IMG/VR virus record: IMGVR_UViG_3300030202_003006
Coordinates: 1 to 62,781 of that record
Reading direction: 5' to 3' (one strand)
DNA length: 62,781 nucleotides
Origin: a virus
This document shows positions 50,037 to 57,126 of the stretch, piece by piece. The position numbers were made by a program, and so were the translations under genes. Every line of letters starts with the position of its first letter. Position 1 is the stretch's first letter. The notes beneath the pieces were generated by a model that worked only from the letters and a program-made list of their open reading frames with translations, was not told the DNA's origin and ran no database searches.

Positions 50037-51275
50037 TTAAGCTTTTTTTATTATTTCTTTATACCATTGGGCTCTTGTTTTGGTGACAGTTTCTAGGGCA
50101 TACCTAGGATAAACAGTCTCATGTAATTTTTCACCCAAATCTTCTACTAATGAAGGGTTGTCTATTAGTCTTTTTATGTGTTTGTACCAATCTTTATGAT
50201 TTCTGGTTTTAGGTATCATTAATGCATTACCCTTTGAGTTAATAGTACCTCCACGTTCTAATGCATGTACACAATCTATAGTGTATGGCCCAAAATCTTG
50301 TACAATTAAAGCTTTTTTATGGAATCCAGCTTCAATAACTTTTAATTGGGATTTAACTTTGTTAAATATGTGTTCTTTTAGTGGTGCCAAACTAATATCA
50401 AAATTATTATAATTAGATGCATAAGTGGTTATGGGTTTAGTCCATACCCTTCTATAATCTGAATCCTGGGTACCACTAATACTTTTCTTCTTAAAAGACA
50501 TTAACTCATCGATATAAGAAGAATCACTAATAATTCTATAATCATCAGTCATTATTCTTTCATATTTGTACCATACAGATTCTTTTGGTAAAATAGGTCT
50601 TTGACTCTGCTTTCCAGTTTTTTGGTCAAAAGTAGTCATACTACCTCTTAAGTCGTAACCACATAATATAGTTTGGAATTTACCAGCTCTTTCATTATTA
50701 AGTCTACCAAAAACTCCAGAAAGTATTTCTAGGTCTTTGATGTGTGAAGACCCACCTAACCACCCCACACGTACTTTAGATGATTCTGTTGGTTGAGGGA
50801 CATACTGTTTTTCTTTATGGTCAATAGCGTTAGGAAATATGGTGATATTAGTATTTAATTTACTAATTTCTTTAGCAAATTCTTTAGTGGTGGTAGTAAC
50901 ATACTGAGCTAATTTAAGATTCTCTTTTATTTTCTCATCCATTTTTTGTTGTCTTACCATCATATGAGCCGGATGGTCCACAGTAGGTAACCAATAATCA
51001 TCAATATCACATACATGTGGTATTCCCCATTTAGTTAGTCTTTTAGCCAGAGCCTTTGAGGCTTCATAGTCCGGACCAATAGCTCTATGATAATGGATTA
51101 AATCATATTTTTTCCAAAAATTATCATCATAGTATGGGGGGTCGTACACAATATCTACCCAAAACTCTTCTGGGTACATAGTTTGTAAATAAATGTGTGG
51201 GTCAACAGACCTAAATTTTGATACCCCAGTTCTATCAGAGGGTAAAACGCATATTTTGTATTTTTTATTTTCCAT
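50037..51275 (-). CDS. GT4-like glycosyltransferase, first gene of the long minus operon
   Basis: GT-B fold: YKICVLPSDRTGVSKFRSVD at the start, HYHRAIGPDYEASKALAKRL, HVCDIDDYWLPTVDHPAHMM, TIFPNAIDHKEK, VRVGWLGGSSHIKDLEIL, ISLAPLKEHIFNKVKSQLKV with LKVIEAGFHKKALI (donor-side ExG). I prefer the ATG at 51275 over the upstream 51293 because a likely -7 box (51291-51298) overlaps the latter. The following genes are packed with little or no spacing down to the sigma gene, so this gene likely opens a very long transcript. Confidence 0.78.
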   Translation of the reverse strand: MENKKYKICVLPSDRTGVSKFRSVDPHIYLQTMYPEEFWVDIVYDPPYYDDNFWKKYDLIHYHRAIGPDYEASKALAKRLTKWGIPHVCDIDDYWLPTVDHPAHMMVRQQKMDEKIKENLKLAQYVTTTTKEFAKEISKLNTNITIFPNAIDHKEKQYVPQPTESSKVRVGWLGGSSHIKDLEILSGVFGRLNNERAGKFQTILCGYDLRGSMTTFDQKTGKQSQRPILPKESVWYKYERIMTDDYRIISDSSYIDELMSFKKKSISGTQDSDYRRVWTKPITTYASNYNNFDISLAPLKEHIFNKVKSQLKVIEAGFHKKALIVQDFGPYTIDCVHALERGGTINSKGNALMIPKTRNHKDWYKHIKRLIDNPSLVEDLGEKLHETVYPRYALETVTKTRAQWYKEIIKKA

Positions 51276-51290
51276 GTTTAAATGATAAAA

Positions 51291-51298
51291 CAAAAATA
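51291..51298 (-). promoter_or_regulatory. Possible Bacteroidota-type -7 box for the glycan operon
   Basis: Minus-strand TATTTTTG matches TAnnTTTG. A good TTTG is missing at the -33 position (TTTA at 51322-51325, 23-nt spacing), so this is a weaker candidate than the dnaK and polymerase promoters. Its place right before the first gene of the operon makes it worth noting. Confidence 0.4.
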
Positions 51299-51327
51299 CG
51301 AAAATGTCTACTATAAAAGTGTAAAGG

Positions 51328-51936
51328 TTATTTTATTTTTTTACTGGAAGTAATTTTACCATAAAAAAGTCTATCACCAACACGAAATTGGAAATTATCG
51401 TCATTATCTTTGGTAATCCCTAAAGTTTCATTTAAAAGTTCTTGTACTGATTCTTTAATTAAAGACTTTAAACCACTAGATGTAAGTTTTTGTGATTTTT
51501 TATTTTTATTAAGTTTTGGTTGGGGCGTACTATTTAATTTTTGTGTTGTTTCATTTTGTGTTGTGGGTATACCCTGTTTTGCCATTTCATTTTTGACACC
51601 ACTTAAAAAATCTTCACTAAGACCAACCCCACCACCATTAAATGGTATATCAGGTATTGGATTGTTAATCATAGCTGTTTTAATAGCGTCAGGTAATTTA
51701 GAATTTTTTATTTTATCTTCAGTTATTTGTGATTTTGGATTTAAATTAACTGGTGATTGACTTTGAGTTGGTGCTTGTGGGATAACTTGTTCTGTAGTTA
51801 AATTAGTAGTTTCTGTAGGCATATTAATACGTCTTGGTGTATCACCACCAGTCTTACTAAAACTACCCGAATCTACTTTATTCATCACTTTTTTAGCGTT
51901 GATTAAAGATTGTTGTAATGTTGAAATATCTGCCAT
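51328..51936 (-). CDS. Unknown 202-aa Pro/Gln/Thr-rich protein
   Basis: Not recognised. Starts ADISTLQQSLINAKKVMNKV (helix), then low-complexity Thr/Pro/Gln/Asn text, and ends with a helix, LTSSGLKSLIKESVQELLNE, and a short beta part (NFQFRVGDRLFYGKI). The C-terminal helix resembles the ITESxL-type helices of other small proteins in the window. It lies 2 bases downstream of the gene at 51939 in a group of small unknown genes. A virion-associated or internal head role is possible. Confidence 0.6.
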   Translation of the reverse strand: MADISTLQQSLINAKKVMNKVDSGSFSKTGGDTPRRINMPTETTNLTTEQVIPQAPTQSQSPVNLNPKSQITEDKIKNSKLPDAIKTAMINNPIPDIPFNGGGVGLSEDFLSGVKNEMAKQGIPTTQNETTQKLNSTPQPKLNKNKKSQKLTSSGLKSLIKESVQELLNETLGITKDNDDNFQFRVGDRLFYGKITSSKKIK

Positions 51937-51938
51937 AA

Positions 51939-52340
51939 TTAAAATTTTGAGTTGTACATCATTCTATCCATAGATTTGTCCCCCATAGGATTATATAGTG
52001 GTGGTTCTTCAAAAGTCAAGAATAAACTCTCTTCACCTTTCTTAGGTTTCATACTTTTTATCCTATCTACCCTAAATAATCTCCAATCAGGTAATGGAAT
52101 TCCTTTTTCGTTTACCTTTAGAGATGGACCAGAAGTTTGATAAGCTCTAATAACAGGGTTATTTCTTTTAGAAAACCCATAAGCTACTGGTTGTATAACT
52201 CTGGTTTGACTACCTTCAGGTAATTTTTCATCATCTAGATACCTTAAGTCACAAGTATACTTGTTAGTAATAGCATCTTTAATAACACTATTAGAAACTT
52301 GTTCAGTTAAGAGGTCTATTAATGAATTTATTAATAACAT
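51939..52340 (-). CDS. WYL-like domain protein
   Basis: 133 residues. The central part reads like a WYL ligand-binding domain: TRVIQPVAYGFSKRNNPVIR, then AYQTSG and WRLFRVDRIKSM; the spacing of xRVIxPxxxG, xxRAYxTSG and FRxDRI matches that domain closely. WYL domains in bacteria often sense small ligands or nucleic acids, for example in regulators of defence systems. No DNA-binding domain is attached here, so it may be a stand-alone sensor or a divergent structural relative. The start MLLINSLIDLLTEQV is a helix. Confidence 0.55.
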   Translation of the reverse strand: MLLINSLIDLLTEQVSNSVIKDAITNKYTCDLRYLDDEKLPEGSQTRVIQPVAYGFSKRNNPVIRAYQTSGPSLKVNEKGIPLPDWRLFRVDRIKSMKPKKGEESLFLTFEEPPLYNPMGDKSMDRMMYNSKF

Positions 52341-52345
52341 TTTTT

Positions 52346-52699
52346 TTATTGTGGTGTTTTAGTTTCGGTTTGGAAACCTGGACCTGAATCTAAATTACCC
52401 GCACTATACTCATTATCTTTACTATATAGGTTGGTTTTTATGTTATTAATTCTTCCGGTATTAGCCTCACCATTACCCATAATATCAGTTCTAGTACCTA
52501 TATCCTGTCCAAAAACATCTAAATATATAGCACTACCTCTACCTTTATCATCACCATCTGCTAATGCGTTTGGGTGTTTTGCACTATACCCATCAGAATC
52601 TGATGCTGGATATAAATTTTTAGTTAACATATCTTTCCTAAATTTTGCGGATTCGTTAGTTAATTTTTCTCCTGGTTTTTGTTGGTTAAAATCTGGCAT
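52346..52699 (-). CDS. Unknown 117-aa small protein
   Basis: Not recognised. Asp/Gly/Asn-rich with few hydrophobics (DGDDKGRGSAIYLDVFGQDI), so it is probably partly disordered. No signal peptide or membrane segment. Packed between its neighbours with gaps of 5 and 7 bases; likely co-transcribed with the surrounding minus-strand small genes. No functional inference is possible beyond possible virion association. Confidence 0.55.
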   Translation of the reverse strand: MPDFNQQKPGEKLTNESAKFRKDMLTKNLYPASDSDGYSAKHPNALADGDDKGRGSAIYLDVFGQDIGTRTDIMGNGEANTGRINNIKTNLYSKDNEYSAGNLDSGPGFQTETKTPQ

Positions 52700-52706
52700 A
52701 ATTAAA

Positions 52707-53162
52707 TTATTTTAATAAATTTTTTATTCTATCTATCTCTTCATAAATAGCACGATTATTGTTAATATCATCGACTTTAGTAGAAATTTTTATCTTTCTT
52801 ACTTTTGTTGGATTTTTTGACTTGTCTTTTGTGTGGGTTTTTTTAAATACATTTTCTTCCCCACTATTCTGTCTTATTTTTTTAGAACGATGTACGGAGT
52901 CTCTCCTATCACCTAATGATTTATTTATAAATTGCAACATATCGTCACCACCTACAACATCGTAATCAAAACCATCCAAATCATTCTCTAGTTCGTTTTT
53001 AAACTTTTTAGCTTGGGAATAGGATAGACTTCCATCGTTAATCATATTGTTGCACCTATCATAACCCTTTTGACCTGACTTTAGTGATTTTACATTATTT
53101 TTTAAAATATCTAGTAGGGATTGTGGAATTGGATATATGTCATTTTTTAAATCGTTATTCAT
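52707..53162 (-). CDS. Unknown 151-aa basic protein
   Basis: Not recognised. The N-terminal half is helical (IYPIPQSLLDILKNNVKSLK, KKFKNELENDLDGFDYDVVG); the C-terminal half is strongly basic (RSKKIRQNSGEENVFKKTHT, KSKNPTKVRKIKISTKVD), which could contact nucleic acid. It overlaps the gene upstream by 8 bases. A DNA-associated internal head protein or regulator is possible, but unsupported by any motif. Confidence 0.55.
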   Translation of the reverse strand: MNNDLKNDIYPIPQSLLDILKNNVKSLKSGQKGYDRCNNMINDGSLSYSQAKKFKNELENDLDGFDYDVVGGDDMLQFINKSLGDRRDSVHRSKKIRQNSGEENVFKKTHTKDKSKNPTKVRKIKISTKVDDINNNRAIYEEIDRIKNLLK

Positions 53163-54000
53163 CCCCCCACAAAGTTTTTATTTTGTCCATTAATTCTTCC
53201 TTAGATTTATCATTTTTATAATATCTAACAATTCTTTTTAATTTACCATCCATAATATCTGTATCTCTAGATGTTAAATCGTCCTCCGTAGATTTTTGAG
53301 CTAACAAGGTCTCAATCATTTTTCTCGCTTTATCTTCTGCTAGTTTATGTAACGACTCTTTTTCAGTTAGTCTTTGATAGTTCTCACCTTTTTTATCTAA
53401 TTTTTCTGTCTTACCCATAGCTTCAGTTCTTTCTATAGCCTCTAATTCATCCATATCATGTTCCTTTTTAAAAAATTCTATAGTTTCCTCAGCATTTTTA
53501 TCTTTTGTTTCCTCATAACCTAAAATCTCACTCATATCATTTTCTGTGACCTCCTCTACCGACTCTCCCCAGTAACGTTTAAAATAGTGTCCCGCACTAG
53601 TCCAAGTACCGGCTTGGCGTGTTGCTGCAACAACATCATCTGTTGTTTTTTTAGAACTCATGGTTCCGTTATCCGTTGTACCGGGAGGTATTTTACTACT
53701 TTGTATTGACCCATCATAATCTAATAATTCGGTAACCTCTTCTTCAGTATTATCCTCAGAATCATCCTCATCACCTAAAATATCATTTATAATTTCTAAT
53801 TGTTTATCACTATCCAAAGATTTAGATGCCTCATCCAAACATACAGCAGTAAACCTATCATCCTTAGGTTCTATAGTGAATTTAAAAACCTCAGATAACT
53901 TAACAAATTTAACTGGTGAGATATACTTTCCAGTAATAATATCTTCCTTAATTAAACTAAGTTCACCAATTACATAATTAATAGCGTCGTTTCTTTTCAT
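53155..54000 (-). CDS. Unknown 281-aa acidic helical protein
   Basis: Not recognised. Strongly charged helices with acidic linkers (EDDSEDNTEEEVTELLDYDG, EELMDKIKTLWGDE at the end). The first 80 residues look folded (NDAINYVIGELSLIKEDIIT). No motif found. It starts the minus small-gene group; upstream is a late-type variant box (TATTTATT, 54013-54020) back-to-back with the plus-strand late box for the tail gene, so late expression is likely. Confidence 0.6.
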   Translation of the reverse strand: MKRNDAINYVIGELSLIKEDIITGKYISPVKFVKLSEVFKFTIEPKDDRFTAVCLDEASKSLDSDKQLEIINDILGDEDDSEDNTEEEVTELLDYDGSIQSSKIPPGTTDNGTMSSKKTTDDVVAATRQAGTWTSAGHYFKRYWGESVEEVTENDMSEILGYEETKDKNAEETIEFFKKEHDMDELEAIERTEAMGKTEKLDKKGENYQRLTEKESLHKLAEDKARKMIETLLAQKSTEDDLTSRDTDIMDGKLKRIVRYYKNDKSKEELMDKIKTLWGDE

Positions 54001-54012
54001 ATATCTTTTTTA

Positions 54013-54020
54013 AATAAATA
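54013..54020 (-). promoter_or_regulatory. Possible late promoter box, variant TATTTATT
   Basis: Minus-strand TATTTATT, 12 nt before the ATG at 54000; divergent to the plus-strand box at 54039. Confidence 0.35.
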
Positions 54021-54038
54021 TCTAAACCAATCAAATAG

Positions 54039-54046
54039 TATTTATA
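54039..54046 (+). promoter_or_regulatory. Putative late promoter box TATTTATA
   Basis: The box ends 4 nt before the ATG at 54051, matching the near-leaderless spacing at 5413 and 10630. Confidence 0.5.
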
Positions 54047-54050
54047 ATTA

Positions 54051-56648
54051 ATGGGAACACAGAATTTAAATAACTTTTATTTTAAAAGATTAGACGCAAA
54101 ATTAAATTATAGTGAGTACTATGATATATTTTTAGCTTCTGATGAAAGAGACTTTAATCAACAAGTAGTTTATTCTAATAATATTATAGACTATAACAAT
54201 GGTAATAAATTACCGGTATGGATTGATTTAAATGACACCAACTGTAGTACACAACCAACAACAACTTGTCCATTTCAATACCCTACAGGAGCGACACCCA
54301 CTTATTATACTAATAACTCATATAGACCTTTTGTGGTATTAAGTAAAAATTATTGGTCAGGTGCTACCGTAGAATGTAATTGTCCATATTCTGGTGGGGT
54401 TCCTTTTGAGGTTTGTGACGCATTATGGACTAGTCTAGATAATGGACTTTACAACCCAGTAGACTTTTCCAATGAACAATGTTTATTACTGTACCCCACT
54501 TTACCCGCTTTAATGACATTTGATGTTTTTTCTTATGATAAAAGATTTAAAATGCATCAAGTTAAGGCTTTTGGTTTTCCTTGGTGGGTAAATACATTTT
54601 ATACAGACACTAGCATTTTAGATGCTTCAGACTATTCGGGTTACTACCAACAGTTAAGAGGGGGGTTCTATCAAGGATTTTATAAACTATATGGGTATCC
54701 TTATGAGATACTACCAACTAGACCTAATAAAGGATGGTCTTTTGAGGGATATTTAAAACTTAATACTATTGGGGACAGTTTGGCGGGTTCCGGGTCCACA
54801 GTAGACCCACATGGCAATTTTGGTAATTGTTATAATACTAGTGGTTGGAACTCCTTTAATGACGGTACTTATAGTGCCACTAATTTTTGTAGTGAAACAT
54901 CTAACCCACCTAACGGACCTTCATACCAATTAAATTATACAGAAAGAACACCAACCGGATTTAATATCGGGAGAACAGATAAGTATGGATTTTTCTTTTA
55001 TAAGGGTATTAGAGCGGAAGACAAATACTTTCATTCTGATAGATTTACTGGTACAACCTATAAAGAATCTTTTTCTGGATTATCAGCTTGTACAACATTA
55101 AGTGGAATTACCGGCTGTTGTAATAATCTAGAAGATACAGTTAAATTAACAGGTCAAAACCAATCCCCAACTGCAGAATATGATGTTTATAGTAATGCTA
55201 TAGGGTTTAGAATTACAGATGATATGCGGATTGGTTATAGGACTATTAGATATACTGGTGGTTGTATAACTACTGGTATAACAGCACAGATGTTAGATGG
55301 GTGGACTTGGGGTGACCCTTATTATTATGACGATGGTGATTCTGGTTATTGGATAAATCCTGGAGATGCAAATTACCCACTAGAAGGATTAGAAAATGTT
55401 TGCAATACGGCAAAAACTTTTGAGTGTGGGTATGAAATAGAGGAAAGTTACTCAGAACCTATATGTGCATTTATATCACAAAGTGGTACATGTGAAAATA
55501 CCTGGATTCAAGTAGACGTGGTGTTTGATAGATATCTTTATTTGGAGGACTGTGAAATTTATAATAATGGTGGTGTAAATGATTTAGTTAAAGTAAGAGT
55601 GGATAGATTCCAGAGATATGGAACCCACAAACCACATGAAGATACAAGAGGTCCATTTGGTTGTCATTGTTGTGGTGAACATGGGCATGAACCTACTTGT
55701 AAAGATGAGTATCCAGCTTTTATAGAGGACGCTTATTTTGATTTTGATTGTCATAAATCACAGGTACAAAGTTGGTTCGAGGAAAAAAACTATAGACTAG
55801 GCACACTAACTTTTTATGTTAATGGTAGAAGAGTACATAAAATAGAAAATTTTGAAGAAATAATACCAAGACAATTAAACACTAACAAACAAACTCAAGT
55901 TGGGGTGGCTTACAATATGTCGTGGGGTGGTGGAGCTTTAGGTCTAAGGGAAAATCTTTATTCTATGAGTTGTGTAACCAATAGTACACTAGGAAATTTA
56001 TACCCAGAACCAGACCAGAGATTAATCATGGAAAATTTTGCTGGCTCATTTATAGGAGGAATATCTCAAATGATGTATTATATAAAACCACTAACACCAG
56101 ACGAAGTTTATCATAATTTTTTAATTAATAGAACAAGATATGGGTTGATTGATTGTGAAGAATGTGAAGACTGTAATACAGGTTGTGGTGATTGTGTATT
56201 ACCAGGTGCTACTACAACAACAATTGACCCGAACCCAGTAGACACGTTTGAAATCCATATTTATAGAGCATGTCCAGGTACACCGGTACCACAGTATTTA
56301 GCAGATGGTTTCCCTGTCACAATTAATGGTGTTACCGGCCCTAGCAGTATGAATTTACAACAACTTATTGCCGAATCTGAAGATTTTTATCAAACTATAG
56401 GGGCACCACCTCCGGGTACAGTCATACAAAGAGGGGTAACACAAAATAACGGTTCAATATACTATAGTTGTTGGGAATATCAAGGTTTAGAAACCCATTC
56501 CATTCCTGGTGCACCACCTATGGGTACCTTTATAACTTTTAATGCTAATTTAGATGGCGTAACTAGTCCAGCACTTACAGGTGTTTTTCAGGGTGGACCG
56601 GATAATTGTGATGAGTGTGTAAGTTTAGGTCAGAACCCCGCACCATAA
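54051..56648 (+). CDS. Large Cys-rich tail protein with ConA/laminin-G-like region
   Basis: 865 residues, beta-rich and unusually rich in Cys for a phage protein (CNCPYSGGVPFEVCDALW, RGPFGCHCCGEHGHEPTCKD, DCEECEDCNTGCGDCVLPG). The middle has jelly-roll-like segments (GWSFEGYLKLNTIG; RLGTLTFYVNGRRVHKIENF near residue 585; FAGSFIGGISQMMYYIKPLT), typical of concanavalin A-like lectin domains in tail and adhesion proteins. After a Thr-rich linker (GATTTTIDPN) comes a separate C-terminal beta domain. It could recognise host glycans. It has its own late box and is followed by a small baseplate-like gene, so a tail-tip or receptor-binding role is the best inference. Confidence 0.7.
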   Translation: MGTQNLNNFYFKRLDAKLNYSEYYDIFLASDERDFNQQVVYSNNIIDYNNGNKLPVWIDLNDTNCSTQPTTTCPFQYPTGATPTYYTNNSYRPFVVLSKNYWSGATVECNCPYSGGVPFEVCDALWTSLDNGLYNPVDFSNEQCLLLYPTLPALMTFDVFSYDKRFKMHQVKAFGFPWWVNTFYTDTSILDASDYSGYYQQLRGGFYQGFYKLYGYPYEILPTRPNKGWSFEGYLKLNTIGDSLAGSGSTVDPHGNFGNCYNTSGWNSFNDGTYSATNFCSETSNPPNGPSYQLNYTERTPTGFNIGRTDKYGFFFYKGIRAEDKYFHSDRFTGTTYKESFSGLSACTTLSGITGCCNNLEDTVKLTGQNQSPTAEYDVYSNAIGFRITDDMRIGYRTIRYTGGCITTGITAQMLDGWTWGDPYYYDDGDSGYWINPGDANYPLEGLENVCNTAKTFECGYEIEESYSEPICAFISQSGTCENTWIQVDVVFDRYLYLEDCEIYNNGGVNDLVKVRVDRFQRYGTHKPHEDTRGPFGCHCCGEHGHEPTCKDEYPAFIEDAYFDFDCHKSQVQSWFEEKNYRLGTLTFYVNGRRVHKIENFEEIIPRQLNTNKQTQVGVAYNMSWGGGALGLRENLYSMSCVTNSTLGNLYPEPDQRLIMENFAGSFIGGISQMMYYIKPLTPDEVYHNFLINRTRYGLIDCEECEDCNTGCGDCVLPGATTTTIDPNPVDTFEIHIYRACPGTPVPQYLADGFPVTINGVTGPSSMNLQQLIAESEDFYQTIGAPPPGTVIQRGVTQNNGSIYYSCWEYQGLETHSIPGAPPMGTFITFNANLDGVTSPALTGVFQGGPDNCDECVSLGQNPAP

Positions 56649-56668
56649 TATTTAAATAACTGATACGA

Positions 56669-56676
56669 TATTTATA
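56669..56676 (+). promoter_or_regulatory. Putative late promoter box TATTTATA
   Basis: Extended form TATTTATAATAAAA, 13 nt before the ATG at 56690. Confidence 0.5.
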
Positions 56677-56689
56677 ATAAAATAGATAA

Positions 56690-57070
56690 ATGGAATTTTT
56701 TATAAGAAAAGACTCAATAGAACCAATACTTAAAATGCAATTGGTACAGGATGGAAGGAATGATTTCCATAACTTCCATGAAAAGTTAAGTAATTCTAGT
56801 ATATATTTCTCAATGAGAGACGTAGCTACTGAAGTTCCTAGAATTCTAAATAAACCAGCATACATAGTATCTAAAGAACCAACATCGGTAAATTCACCAA
56901 CAGAATACTATATATATTATAAATGGGTTAAAAAAGACACTAAAAAAGAGGGTAGATTTGAAGGTCAATTTGTTATATATTTCCATGATGACAACACAGA
57001 GTTAATAGCACCTATTAGAGAAAATCTATATATTAACATATCTGATTCTTTTGTTAAATCTCCTTGTTAA
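56690..57070 (+). CDS. Small protein with Ig-like fold resembling BppU N-terminal domain
   Basis: 126 residues: MEFFIRKDSIEPILKMQLVQ, SSIYFSMRDVATEVPRILNK, EYYIYYKWVKKDTKKEGRFE and GQFVIYFHDDNTELIAPIRE. The order of strands, with the G-x-F-x-G-x-F and final E-x-L-x-I-x-I pattern, resembles the Ig-like N-terminal domain of phage baseplate upper proteins (BppU). Its own late-type box and place behind the large tail protein support a tail role. Similarity is by eye only. Confidence 0.55.
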   Translation: MEFFIRKDSIEPILKMQLVQDGRNDFHNFHEKLSNSSIYFSMRDVATEVPRILNKPAYIVSKEPTSVNSPTEYYIYYKWVKKDTKKEGRFEGQFVIYFHDDNTELIAPIRENLYINISDSFVKSPC

Positions 57071-57075
57071 AATTA

Positions 57076-57107
57076 TTTGATTAACGACCTATTATTATCT
57101 ATATTTG
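57076..57107 (+). promoter_or_regulatory. Bacteroidota-type promoter for DNA polymerase
   Basis: TTTG at 57076-57079, 20 nt, then TATATTTG at 57100-57107; an exact match to TTTG-N19-21-TAnnTTTG. The ATG at 57127 lies 19 nt downstream, so transcription would begin near 57114. There is no late-type box here, fitting early expression by the host polymerase. Confidence 0.65.
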
Positions 57108-57126
57108 GACATAAACTAATTATTAT

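Noticed and set aside
27353-51275. T4-style DNA glucosylation system
   Set aside because: Although many glycosyltransferases are present, no dCMP hydroxymethylase or hydroxymethylcytosine-directed transferase was recognised, and the sugar enzymes point to protein or surface glycans.
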